NCBI GenBank assembly: GCA_030340625.1
Contig: JAOPHQ010004292.1
Location: 1 to 64,000 of the forward strand
Length of the DNA: 64,000 nt
Source of the DNA: Merluccius polli
Taxonomy: Eukaryota; Chordata; Actinopteri; Gadiformes; Merlucciidae
Direction: 5' to 3'
Numbering within the stretch: the first letter of the stretch is position 1; every line of letters begins with the position of its first letter. Of this stretch, positions 10,674-22,144 are shown piece after piece. The notes under the pieces were generated by a model. That model had not been told where the DNA came from, did no database searches, and saw only the letters and a list, made by a program, of their open reading frames with translations. A program made the translations under genes and the position numbers.

Positions 10674-11161
10674 ACTGTGAAACAATTCACTCCAAAAAGG
10701 GTTAGGGTTAGGGTTATGGTTATGGTTATGGTTAGGGTTAGCGTAATCTATCACCGTGACCGGGTTATTATTGGAGTGAATGGACGCTGTAGACTCTGCT
10801 CGTCTCTTACCACCGCGAACGGGTTTATGAGAACCCAGATCGTTTCACACAGACGCGGGAGGGTACCTTTTGCGTCAGTATCAGACGTCTAGAGGCATGA
10901 CAAATCGTCGGTATATTACGAGTTGGGATGAGAATGGGCTGTGCCCAGACCTACAACCGAGGGGGGGGGGTCGCCGGGCAGAGGACACAGCCATTCCGCA
11001 GTGCAGCCGTTCCGCGGCGTTTACCTTCCTTGGTGGAAATCCGGTATAGACCCAGCTCCCAACCCAACTTTGAGAATAGATTAACGGCGCTAATTTTTTT
11101 ATCGCGCGATAAGAGTCTCGCGTTATCGCAGCGCGATAACGCCGATAACGGCTCATCACTA
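10674..11161. other. Unassigned segment with hAT-like right terminus
   Basis: Holds a telomere-like repeat (10698-10741), then unique-looking sequence with a G9 run at about 10962. It ends at 11161 in gctcatcacta, the inverse of TAGTGATGAGC, a plausible hAT terminus inserted in the Gypsy 3' LTR. Inverted motifs based on cgataacgc/gcgttatcg cluster at 11090-11150. The partner terminus was not found. Confidence 0.4.
10698..10741 (+). repeat. Interstitial telomere-like repeat
   Basis: About seven units of GGGTTA/GGTTAT: three GGGTTA, then TGGTTA variants, then GGGTTA again. They lie 25 bp beyond the end of the family D copy. The vertebrate telomere unit is TTAGGG. The array is short and degenerate. 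Confidence 0.85.
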
Positions 11162-14100
11162 ATTTTAACCTATTTTTACCTAGGTTACATCCTCCCCTCT
11201 TAAATCTATGCAAGTCCCTTTGCATGTTTGAATGGGTTCCTTAACCTATTTTTGGGTTTGGATACTGATGTAAAACTAGGCTCTAGAAGGAATTTAGTGA
11301 CAGCTGTACTCAAACTCTGAAATAGTGTTTGTACAATGGTCACTAAGGGATTCCCTAGGTCATTATATGTCAGTCGTCTAGAAGGTTCTCTTTGTCTTGT
11401 GGATCGTCTTACTGAAGTCTGAATCTCACCTCCATCTTCCTCGTTCCAGTCTTCATCAATCACAGTTTCATCTTGATGTGTGGCTTCACCATTTTCTGCA
11501 GGTTCAGACTCACTACATCTCTCTGTATCTGTTCCATTGGAAGTCTCAGGTAAGTATTCAGCATCAGTTGTTTCCGTTTCATGTTCTGTTCTTTCCACAG
11601 GTGGGTCTATTGATTGTTCAGGTAAGTTGTCTTTTTCAGGTTGGTCACTTACGGTGACGGGTTCCATTTCAGGTAAGTGTCCAGGTTCCATTTCAGTATT
11701 AGGTAGGGATGGACTTCCTGATGAGGCTTCACCGGATTCCTCTGGAGCGCTGCTGGAGACTGCTGCAGTGCCCGTACAGGTAGGCTCAACAGAAGAACTG
11801 GGCTGCTCTCGGGAAGGCACATTCCTAGTGTACTCCCGGGTGAATGTTATCGGTTCGGAGACTGGATCGTAATAGGGATACGAAACAAAGCCATATTCAA
11901 CAGAGTAAAACTCTGTCTCTTGCTCATCAGGATCAGGTGATGGATGTTGACGTGTTCTTGGTCTTGAGGGTTTGTCTGACACAGCTGTAGTTTCTTCTTC
12001 AGAAGCTGGTAAGAAACCACATGGTAACAAGAGGTCTCTGTGCAGCGTCCTGAGGGGACCGTCTTTGATCTCTGGCTTGACGGTGTAAACTGGAAGGTCC
12101 CCTTTCCAGCTAACAACGACATGTACCGTTTCTTCCCACTTGTCAGCCAGCTTGTGTTTTCCTCTCAGACGAACGCTCCTGACTAGTACACGATCACCCA
12201 CATCCAAGGTGGATTCAGTGACACGTCTGTCGAATCTGATTTTGTTCCGGGCTGCAGTCTTGGCAGCATTCTTACTAGCAAGCTGGTAACTCTCTTGAAG
12301 ATGGGTTTTCAAAGCTCTTACATACTCAGAGTGAGACTTCTGATTGCTGCTGTTCAATGGGACATTGAAGGCAAGATCAATAGGCAACCGAGGCTGTCGC
12401 CCAAACATGAGTTCATATGGCGTGAACCCGGTCATCTCGTGTTTGGTGCAATTACAGTATATGCATGCACTAGTGGTTTTACGAAGTCTTTCCAGTGAGT
12501 TTTGTCTTGGGCTTTGAGAGTTCCCAGCATGTTTAGTAAAGTTCTGTTAAATCGTTCAACAGGGTTTCCCCTGGGATGGTACGGTGTTGTTCTAGCTTTC
12601 CTAATGCCTGCTAGATTACAGAGTTCTTTGATTGTCTTAGACTCAAAGTCTGGCCCTTGATCGCTGTGTAGTTTTTCAGGAAAGCCATAATGAATTATGA
12701 AGTTCTCCCACAGACATTTTGCTACTGTTCGAGCTTTCTGATTAGGAGTTGGAATTGCCAGTGCGTACTTAGTAAAGAAGTCAGTGATCACAAGCACATC
12801 CTTTGTATTGCTTCTGTCTGGTTCTATTGATAGATAATCCATACAGACTAACTCCAGAGGTCTTGTGACTTGGATGTTTACCAGGGGCGCTGCCCTCTCT
12901 GGTGGTGTTTTACGACATACACAGCGGCTGCAAGTCTTTATCTTCCTTTCAACATCAGTAGCCATTCTGGGCCAAAAGAATCTGGATCATGTGAGGTCAA
13001 GGGTTCGGTCGAAACCCATGTGACCCATGTCATCATGAAGGCTTCTCAGTACCATGTCTCTAAACTTCACAGGCAAAACGATCTGGTATTGAGTCTCTTC
13101 TCCGACTTGCCTTTTCCTGTAGAGAATCTCATCCTTCAACTCAAGCTTGTTCATCTCTCGCAAGAAGATGGGAAGCTCTGGCAGCTCTTTTTTAACAGCT
13201 GGAGGAGGGGTTTCCCCAGTTTCCATCAGACGGAGGATTTCACAGATGGCAGGATCGGCTCTCTGTTGTTGTTTCAAATCCTCCTCTGATATACTGGAAA
13301 TTACAGGAAATCCATCACAGTGTTCAAAGCTGTCTGGAACTGCTTTAACCATCATGGCAAGAGATGCTACCAGTGGATTGATAGGACCGTTCTTATGTTT
13401 ACAGGAGGGCAGACGAGATGTCTTTCACAGACTGCATTGACAGTGGTGGAGGAGATACGAGTGACTTCGTCAGACTCAGGTAAGTGGTGGTGTATGAACT
13501 GATGAATTCGCTCCTCTTCCTTCTGAGAGACTTGATCATTCACAGGTTCGGCATGGGGACGTCGCGAGAGACCATCTGCGTCAATATTGTGTTTCCCTGC
13601 TCGGTACTGCAGCTGGAAGCTGAAGGTGGAGAGGGCAGACAACCACCGATAGCTTGTTGCATCCAACTTGGCTGTGGTGAGCAGGTAAGTTAACGGGTTG
13701 CTGTCCGTGAGCACTGTGAATGGGATTCCATACAGGTAATCAGCGAACTTTTCAGTTACAGCCCACTTGAGGGCTAGGAACTCAAGTTTGTGAGCTGGGT
13801 AACGAGATTCGCTCTTCGACAATCCACGGCTTGCATAAGCTATAACACGCATGGCTCCCTCCTGCTCCTGATATAGGGCTGCTCCTAATCCAGTTGTGCT
13901 TGCATCAATGTGTAACACATATGGCAGCTTTGGGTTGGCAAATCCTAACACTGGAGCAGTGGTGAGTTTGTCAATGATGGATTCGAATGCATGTTGACAG
14001 CTGTCAGTCCATCGTTTTCCAAAAAGTTATTTTGCGTTGAAGTACTGGCCTGTGTTCTCTTTTGGTTTGTCGCTCTTTCTAAGGGGTGGGTACCCAGCAG

Positions 14101-14829
14101 TGAGGTAATTTAACGGCTTTACTATCTTAGAATAGTTATGGATAAATTGCCTATAATATCCAGCAAAACCTAAAAATGAGTGCAACTCTTTGAGGTTCTT
14201 TGGGCTAGGCCAGGTCTTCAGGGCCTCAATCTTTTGGGGATCTGTTTTAACACCATGTTCAGACACAATACGTCCTAAGTACTTCACGGATGTCTGGAAG
14301 AACTTGTATTTTTCCATGGACAGTTTTAGGCCATACTCTTTCAGGCGGTTCATGACATTGAGCAGACGGGTCTCATGCTCTTCAAGAGTTTCTGAAAAGA
14401 TTATGAGATCATCTAGGAAGACGAGGACTTCTTTGAGGTTGATATCCCCCATACACTTCTCCATCAACCTTTGGAATGTGCTGGGAGCATTAGTTATTCC
14501 CTGGGGCATTCTATTAAACTCCCAGAATCCCAATGGACACACAAAGGCTGTTTTGGGTTTGTCAGTTTCCTCGACTTCGATCTGATAATAGCCCGATTTG
14601 AGGTCTAGGACAGAGAACCATTTTGAGCCTGTGAGTGCAGAGAAGGTCTCCTCTAGGTTAGGCAAGGCATAAGCATCCTTTATTGTCTGCAGATTTAATT
14701 TGTGGTAATCGATGCAGAGTCTCACATCTCCATTCTTTTTTTTGACCACCACTATAGGTGAGGAGAACAGTGACTCTGACTCACGAATTACTCCTACCTC
14801 ACTCAGCTCTTGCAGGTGTCTCCGTACTG

Positions 14830-16304
14830 CAGGGGTCATCAACTAAATTTGTCCAAGGGCCAGATTTGTTCTCTGCAGACACTGTAAGGGCCAGATGCGC
14901 GCGATCGTGACCCACCCGGGACCTGTGAATGACGGGGGGGGGGGGGGGGGGGGGTGGAGGGTAGGGATGGGGATCGTTAATATTTATTGATATCGATACC
15001 TTTATCGATACTCCTTATCGATCCGAGTCTTTATCGATACCACTATCGATACTTTTCTATTATTTGGTGGAAAGACGACGTGACAATTTGTTTTCAACAG
15101 AACTGGTATTGCTTAACAAGTGAGCATAACAAAAACGTTTCTAGCCTTCAATAAACATGGCTAATGTAATAGGCCACTTCGAAATGACATACAACTAACA
15201 ATAGAAAGAATATATCAGCAGCACCAAATGAAAAATAAGTCATAATGTATATGGGTCACACAAAAGGAAATAAAATATAATCTCATAATTTAACAGGGTT
15301 TTTTTTGCAGAAAAATTAACATGTCTGCCTTGTCAGTCATGATCCTCCAGATTTTTAATATACTATACAACTGTATTACTCATGTTTCTCGCCAAAATCT
15401 CAATTTCCCTTTTCTTTACATTACACTTGAACGCATCATGATAACCTAATAGTCGTTTTACTGAGCCAACCTGAACACATCATCACGCAGCACGTCTGAA
15501 TCTTTATTTACTTTTCAATATAACTAGCTTGTATGCTGCCGATTACAACACGGATTTCACAATTGGATTACTATTTTTAACTAACGGGACAAGCAGGGGT
15601 GGACTGGCCATCGGGCGTACCGGGTGAGCCGATGCACATTTTTGGGCCGGTCCAGGACTGTCATAATTAGGGTTTTAATAATCGTATTTAACCGTATAAC
15701 TGCACACAACTTTATTTAAAAGCAATCAAATGTAAAACATGTGTGTTGGTATTCTGGTGTCCGGTGCGTGTGGATGTGCGGCTCCTCCGGCGGAGCGGTT
15801 CATGTTAATAGCGGAGTCCGGGAGGGTTCACCTTCACGGCGTAGTTACGAGGGATGTGCGACTATCGTTTTAAAAAATACTAAAGTGTTTTTTAAAGTTA
15901 GAAAGATATTAGATATTCAACCGATATTCATGCTCCGAATTACAGCGATCAGACACGGGGAACTAAAGCCGCGATCACCGGTATGAGTCCCGTATGTCTA
16001 GCGGTGTCTAGCGGTGTCTACCTGCCCCCCCCTCGGTCGTAGGTCCGGGGTGGATTACGATCGCGCCCCCCCCCCCCCCCCCCCCCCGTGACGCGACTCG
16101 AGGGACACACAATTACGTTACAGGACCTACGGGAGAAAAAAAAAACGACGAGACTCGATAGTGGTATCGATAAGCCCAAACGTTATTGATTTTCGGGTTT
16201 TGAAAAAAGTGGAACCGGGTCCTTGATGGAACCGGGTTTCGATCCCCATCCCTAGTGGAGGGTGGGGGGTGCGTGATCGTAACCCACCCCGGACCTACGA
16301 ACGG

Positions 16305-16336
<32 letters not shown>

Positions 16337-16456
16337 CTACCCCCATTTGAGAACCACTGCACTAGGCTATTCCTGAATTCAGTATTATTCTGGGGGCCGG
16401 ATGGAAATCTCTGGCGGGCCGGATTTGGCCCGCGGGCCGCCAGTTGACGTTGACTG
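14830..16456 (+). mobile_element. Non-autonomous hAT in Gypsy pol, TSD CCGTACTG
   Basis: Starts CAGGGGTCATCAACTAAA, ends CCAGTTGACGTTGACTG, and is flanked by perfect 8-bp CCGTACTG (14822-14829 and 16457-16464). 1627 bp in total, of which 1293 bp is a further hAT-type insertion. Long G-runs flank that insertion. No coding sequence. Confidence 0.93.
14962..16254 (+). mobile_element. Non-autonomous hAT-Ac element nested in hAT, TSD GTGGAGGG
   Basis: Starts TAGGGATGGGGATCG and ends CGATCCCCATCCCTA, with perfect 8-bp GTGGAGGG on both sides (14954-14961 and 16255-16262). Subterminal ATCGATA repeats lie at 14990-15055. At about 15597 a sequence CAGGGGTGGACTGGCCATC resembles the terminus seen at 9688 and may start yet another insertion; its other end was not found. 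A poly-C run lies at about 16066-16087. Confidence 0.92.
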
Positions 16457-17596
16457 CCGTACTGCATCGATGTCTTGTGGACGAATGGGTCGTGGTTTGT
16501 GTTTGAATGGAGTCTCATTGCTCAATTTGATCTAGTGCTTCACTTTATCTGTTCGACCAAAGTCTGAGTCCTGTAGAGCGAACACTTCTGGCATAGCACG
16601 TAGCTTTCCTTCTATTCTTTCCCTCCATTCAGCTGGAAGTGGTGAGCCATCGAAGTTTAAGTTCAGCTTTACATCCTCGGCGGACTTTGGGGGACTACCT
16701 TGTTGTGCAGTATTGGATGTTCTGTGTTAATTCTGCACGACTTCCTGCAGCGCATGTACTTCACCTATGACACTCTTTGCTGGAAGGATTATGTCGTGTT
16801 TGCTCTCATTACGCATTACCACAGGCAGCTTCTTGGATGGGTTGTCAGGCAGACTAAGTAAACAACTAGTGACTAACATGCCTCCGGGTAAGGGAGACAA
16901 TGTGGGAGCTTCAACTACAACCCATCGGTCTGAAGCTTCGCTATTAACATGAGCTATGGCTTCTATCATACAGCTTTCACAGGCAGGGATAACTGTGGGG
17001 TCTTTCCCTGACAGCCACAGTAGCCCTAAGCTGCTGTTTTCTTTTTGCTCTTTTCTCTGTTGCATTACTTTGAGAACAACTCTGCAACCGTAGGAGAGAG
17101 CTTGGGGGTCTGTGTTTGCTCTGGAGCAATTCTCGTACACTAAATCTAGTGTGTTAGTGCCAATCAGGAGTGTTGACTGAGCACTAGAGCCTGTATCCGG
17201 GACAACTAATGCTAGCGTCGGCACAGTAGTCTTAGAGCCGAAACAGTTCTTGGGAAAGGTGATGTCTACCTCTATGAATCCTGAATATGGCACAGTTTGA
17301 CCATTTGCAGCCTCAACTTCTAACAGCTCGTTCAAAGGATGGATCTCCAAGTTGGGAAGGTTGTCTTCATAGAACAATTGTGAGACTGTGGTCACTTGGG
17401 ACCCTGTGTCAAGAAGGCAGTTACAAGTTTGTTCTTCGATGATCACACAAGCTGTGTATTTAGCTCCGACAAGTCCCTTTGGTAGGTTCACATTGCTGGG
17501 TCTTGTACTTCTAGAACTTCTCCTTTCCTTTGTGTTTGGAGTTGGGATGGGTTTCACTGTCTTCAGCGCTCATTTGTCCCACAATGAGGGCTGACT

Positions 17597-19283
17597 TCAG
17601 TTTAAACGCTGGGGAGAGGATGAACCATTTTGATCGTCCCACAAGGACTGTTTCTCTCTAAGCTGGATCTTCTTTTCAGCTACTAGCGCCAGATCTGGCT
17701 CATTGTTGCAGGTGGGGGCAATGTGGCCATCTTCACCACAACGAAAACAGTACCATGGCTTTGGTCTGTTAGTAGGCACTGGGTTTGATGTTGCATGACA
17801 AACAGATGCTTGGGTCTTTGTTTGACACTTTGCACTGTGCTGGCTCACATTGGCCTTCGTCTTTGTGAAGTTCTGTGGTTTTCTGCTTGTGAGCTGGCTT
17901 TTCAATTCTGTTACTTCTTTCCTTAATCTGTCAACTTCGTCTTCTCGAGGAGATGCTTTTGACTCTGCTTTCTTTGACTTTTGTCGGGTGAGTTGACTAT
18001 GCAGCTGAGTGATTTGCTTTCTCAACTCAGTGATGTCACTATCTGCTAATGTGTCAGTGTCAAGAGAGCTTGCTGCCAAGAGGTGAACATTGGCTCTCTG
18101 CTTTGACGCACCAAGGTGGTTCTTCATTCGGTTCTCTTTGGCAGCTTGCCTATCTTCTTCTATGCGTAGCTGCAGTAGTAACTCAGTGAATGGAGGTGGG
18201 TTGTCTCTCTTTCGTTCAAGCTGCAGGTCAGCGATCAGCACATTATCCCAACACCCCCGGCAAAACTGGCGCAGGAGGTGTCGGTCAGCTTCATTGGCAG
18301 ATAACCCGCCTCTCTTCAGTACTTTGGTGAGAATGGTCTGCAGCCTGTGTAAGAACTGGGAGGGTGTCTCTCCAGTGTTCTGGAATGTGTTGAGGAATAC
18401 TACTGGAATGTGTTGAGAACTACTAGACTCAGAATGCTGAGTCTAGTAGTTCAAGGTAGGCTGTAGGCAACGCCTGTGGGCCTACGGGTTTGACAACGTG
18501 GGCCGCTGGTGGCACTAAGCTTTCCAAAATCCTTCTTGAGCGCTGCAAGTCAGACAGAGCTGGGTCTTTGAGGATGAGCTCAACGCTATTGCGCCATGTG
18601 TCAAAATCTACTTCGTGACTGGGGCAAGGGGTTTTGCCCGAGAATTGTCGGAGTCTGTATGACGCATGTGACGCTGGGGCCTCATTTTTCACAACATGCT
18701 CTACAATCACTCGTTGCACCTCTGCAGGGTTTGCAAAGCTCACAGTTGTGATAGGGGCTTCATTCTCTTTAATCTGACTGTGCACTCTTCCAGTTCCAGT
18801 GGAATGTTTGGACATTTCAGCAGGCACTGTTGTCGTAGCCGGAGAGGGCTCTTGTAGTTGAGGCAAAGGTGATTGAGCTAGCTTGGGTGATCTAATTAGT
18901 TGTAGCCTCAGTACGTCTTCAAAGGTTCTGCCACTTAGCTTAGCAATCCTACGGAGTTCAGTGAAATAGCTCTCGGTGGCGCTATCAGCTACAGTGGGGA
19001 CATATTCACTTACCAGGGCCCTGATTTCATATGTCACTTCATTGGGGCTCATGTAATCATATGGAAGCTTGAGTTCAAGGGCTTTCAATGCATCTCCAGT
19101 CTCATACTCCACAATGGCATTTTTGTGGTATGGAGATTCGGGTTCATCCACTCTGAGAATGCTTGCAATGCGTCCATATTGCTTCAAGAAGTCAGTGACA
19201 TCCTGGTCTTCGCCTGTGTCAGTAAGTCCACTAACAATGACTGAGTTAAGCACTTTTACATTTTCTGTCTCTACCACTTCCAT
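17597..19283 (-). pseudogene. Gypsy gag with RRM-like N-terminus, PNMA-like capsid and CCHC knuckle
   Basis: The first stretch, 19283-18429, has an RRM-like N-terminal region (VIVSGLTDTGEDQDVTDFL, AIVEYETGDALKALEL) and the start of a capsid region (DFDTWRNSVELILKDP, AYLELLDSAF). A stop and shift follow near 18430. 18390-17597 continues the capsid in another frame (FLHRLQTIL, LLRQFCRGCWD), a coiled coil and the zinc knuckle CFRCGEDGHIAPTC. From memory this layout resembles the vertebrate PNMA/ZCCHC12-type genes, which derive from Gypsy gags; I infer relatedness, not identity. Gag would form the retrotransposon particle. It is broken here. Confidence 0.8.
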
Positions 19284-20530
19284 TTTGACCGGACTTGGTT
19301 CTATTTAAGGTCTGGGTGTTCAGATGTCTTTATATTGCTAATAATTCACTATATTTTAACAATAAACTACTCCTGGCTGGCTCGCCATTAATTGTAGCAC
19401 TTAGTACGAGCTGTAGTTAAGTTAGAGTGAATTAGGACCAATATCTAGGTTACGTAGGGAGCAGTAGACGTTAACACAGTAATTACAGCAAAATAACACC
19501 ACAGACCATCAGATAAGTTTTAAATGCCGGCTTGTTTACGTTTAAGTTTGTAGAAAAGTAAACAAATAGAAAAGTGGTACCTTAAGACAGTTACATTACA
19601 TACACATACATTGATTAACAACAATTGCAGTTAAATGCAATTGAAACACTTGTAAATCTCTCAGAAATATCAATTAAATTCAAGGAAATTTCTTCAAGTG
19701 AGGTATCCTTTAAAGTTGCATTTAAAGTTATATTTAGTTTCTAGTTCCAGAGTTAACTCAATTTAATTCAATGGTTATCTTATTTTTAAATAAGAGTTTA
19801 TTTAAATCATTATCATCAAGATTTTCTTTAAATCATGCATATAATTTGCATTAAATGTATTTTTAATTCCTGTCAATATCATTATGCTCTAATTTGTAAT
19901 TAATTAGTTTCAATAATTTCAATAGTTCAAGTTTCAATAGCTGCAATAGCTGCAATAGGCCTATTTAGAATCAACTGATCAGATATTTGGTTTGCTAGTT
20001 GCTAGGTATATGCTAACGGAACCAGTGAGCTTCGATTTAGTTATATCACATAATTAGCTGCAATCACATTACCAGTAAACATAACAATGAAACAAAAATA
20101 ACAAAGATAACGTTCACGGATAATGTTAACAGTTCAACAATTCAATATTACATTCAACCGTAGTAAGCATTCAAGCTTGACATTACACTGCCGTCCGTGC
20201 AGTCAATGGATGCTAACAAAACAGACCACGTTGTGTAGTCCATGTGTGGGGTAAATGAGTCCACCCTTACCGCGTGCGCGTTGGGCTAATGTCGCAAAAA
20301 TATAATCCACTCGTGGTCGAAATAACGATGGCACCAAACAGTCCTACCGCAACTCTGATTCGAACAGTGTGTGTCCTCCTCCGGAAGGCAGATGAATCTG
20401 GGAGATGCCAACCGATAGTAGTTCAGCTCCTATTGGGAAAGGCTCGCCATCTTCTCTCGTCGATCGTAACGTGGCTTCAGAACTCTTAGGTCACTCGACG
20501 ATTTCTCAGTCCAAAAACAATATCTCTCTC
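19284..20530 (-). other. Leader region of the Gypsy element, no coding seen
   Basis: AT-rich, about 1.25 kb between the gag start and a LINE fragment. No gene, hairpin array or clear PBS was recognised. It may include 5' leader of the Gypsy element and unidentified insertions. Confidence 0.35.
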
Positions 20531-20826
20531 TCGGTCGTCCTCAGACGAGCTTCCATCTGAGTCTCCAATCGTTCCGGTTCTCCATACATCCGGCCAGCTC
20601 CGAAGAGCTTTCAGCTCCTGCATCCTTCTTCAGGACGTCCACATACGTCAACGCGGGACGTCCTCGTGATCGATGCCCGCGCGTCGGTTCCCACAGGACC
20701 AGCCTGCTGGCCGGGAGCTCCCTATGTCTGTGGCAGTGGCCGGCCAGCTTCATCCTCCTAGCTGCTACTTTCTTGCTGAGCCTCGGCAGTTGCCCATACA
20801 GGTCCTTGTTGATATCAAAGTTCAAA
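20531..20826 (-). pseudogene. LINE ORF2 C-terminal fragment
   Basis: About 95 codons encode the tail region of a fish LINE protein, with blocks RRMKLAGHCHRH, RLVLWEPTRGHRSRGRP and LTYVDVLKKDAG typical of LINE C-termini found in many copies in fish genomes. It carries no catalytic domain. The fragment abuts the Gypsy LTR at about 20826 without visible target duplications. Confidence 0.7.
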
Positions 20827-21198
20827 TAAAACACAGTCTATCTCTATAGACGGAACGGTAACATAAAACACTTTCAAAAATGGAAAATAAAGGTTAACAG
20901 CAAGGTTTTGCTCCTGAACTTTATGTCGCTCACTGGTTCTATTTCAATAGTGTCTTGCTTCTCTGGAAAGTTCTCGTCGATCCGAGAATTCACGCATGAG
21001 CAACATTACAGCCATTCTGATTGGCTGAATCCACTGCACTTTGTTAAAGTGACAGGATATCTATTTTAACCTAATAACTTTATTATTCATTTTAATTATA
21101 AATCATGGGCTGTTATTTCAATTGTCAGTGTTTATTTCCAAAATAATGTTAGTTATTTATTCAAGATTCTGTCTATGTCTATTTTAACCTAGGTTACA
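20827..21198 (-). repeat. 5' LTR of the PNMA-like-gag Gypsy element (partial)
   Basis: Starts on the minus strand at 21198 with TGTAACCTAGG, the same start as the 3' LTR remnant at 11189. An AT-rich U3-like part follows. The inner end is obscured by the LINE fragment, so the LTR length is unknown. Confidence 0.65.
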
Positions 21199-22144
21199 TA
21201 ATCATTGGAAAATACTTCAGCAATCTGTTGGGAAGGGATCTAATGGACAAGCTAGATAGTTTATTGACATTAGGAAGAATTGGGATTACCTTGCAAACGC
21301 CAACGCCTAATGCTGTGTTTAATATCTTTACTTGTTAGCTTCGTCCACGGCCGCGTCAAAAATACAGCGTTAACGCCGTGTGGTGCAGCAGTTACGCATC
21401 AAACAGCGGTCAGGTGTCATTCTCAGTCACAAGGAATGGTGGAAAGAGTGAATGGGACATTCAAGAAATTAACAACATTTCTGAGAAACAGAGCCGAAGG
21501 ACGAACCACCAAGGAGGGTGGAGCCAGGTGACCAGGTGTACCTGAGAGTGTTCAGGGGACAGTGGAGCGCCCTGACCTGATCAGGCTGGGTTACATAGAG
21601 TAGTACCCGATTTCCTGGAGTTTGGCACCTGTGTCTAGGAGGATATTACATCTGATTTACTTGAATGATGAATTATTAAACGTACCGTTGTGGGTCATGT
21701 TTGTCATTACAATGCATTGTTTAAGTTCGGATGTGTTATGCTGTTTTCCCATGGTTGGTTTAATAATGAGACTGCTGAATTTCTTTGATGCTGCTGGAAT
21801 ATGTTCTGACTACTGGTACGGCCGAGTTGATGAGTGGATCCACGGGCAAGGCACACATGGGTTCGTGTTAGTAACCTTGTGTGAGCCTTGCCCATGGCCG
21901 GCAAGGTGGACATTGAATTCGTGAACTGTCCGACCTGAGGTTGGCTACGGAAACGGGAGCTAACACTGCGATGTTGTTTGAGGACACTGCATGTATGGAG
22001 ACCACCTGGGCCATTGGAAACCATGCATGCCTGCAGGGTGTTTTTAGTTCTATATAGGTTTACTGTTCCTTATACCTGGAAGTATTCGATTTTGGTTATT
22101 CATGCATATAAGTATTTGAAGGGATTTCTTGTGATGAATATATA
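21199..22144 (+). other. Retroviral-type element remnant and unassigned sequence
   Basis: Contains a short integrase-like fragment (21395-21600), then about 540 bp with several stops in every frame and no recognised domain. The Tc1 at 22145 ends the segment. Confidence 0.4.
21395..21600 (+). pseudogene. Endogenous retrovirus-like integrase fragment
   Basis: The motif SQGMVERVNGT matches the glutamate-containing end of a retroviral/ERV-type integrase core. After a frame change, GDQVYLRVF resembles the start of the integrase C-terminal domain. Only about 65 codons remain, with a shift near 21525, so nothing functional is present. Assigned by short motifs only. Confidence 0.6.

Larger units (their letters stand above)
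11206..17557 (-). pseudogene. Gypsy pol: protease, RT, RNase H, integrase, broken
   Basis: This polyprotein would process gag-pol, copy RNA to DNA and integrate it. Protease is at 17557-16727 (LLDTGSQVTTVSQ). A linker leads to PFKHKPRPIRPQD at about 16500. There the hAT at 14830-16456 interrupts; removing it with one TSD copy rejoins GCAGTACGG to AGACACC in frame. RT follows at 14842-14027 (VFLDDLIIFSE), then RNase H at 13951-13367 (LHIDASTTGLGAALY). Integrase occupies 13355-11206, with HHCC-type CSRC, the acidic MDY, HSDQGPDF and NPVERFNRTL blocks, and an acidic tail. Further lesions are a TAG near 16524, frameshifts near 14000, 13360 and 12435, and a TGA at about 12987 probably replacing an Arg CGA. 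Confidence 0.9.
11162..21198 (-). mobile_element. Ty3/Gypsy retrotransposon with PNMA-like gag, degenerate
   Basis: Minus-strand order is 5' LTR (about 21198-20827), leader, gag (19283-17597), protease, reverse transcriptase, RNase H and integrase (17557-11206), polypurine tract (about 11190-11205) and a 3' LTR remnant of 28 bp (11189-11162). The two LTR starts share TGTAACCTAGGT. The element is interrupted at 14830-16456 by nested hATs. A LINE fragment joins its LTR at about 20826. Its coding regions have several frameshifts and stops. Confidence 0.85.

Noticed and set aside
10698..10741. Chromosome end
   Set aside because: The telomere-like array is only about 44 bp and is flanked by transposon sequence on both sides.
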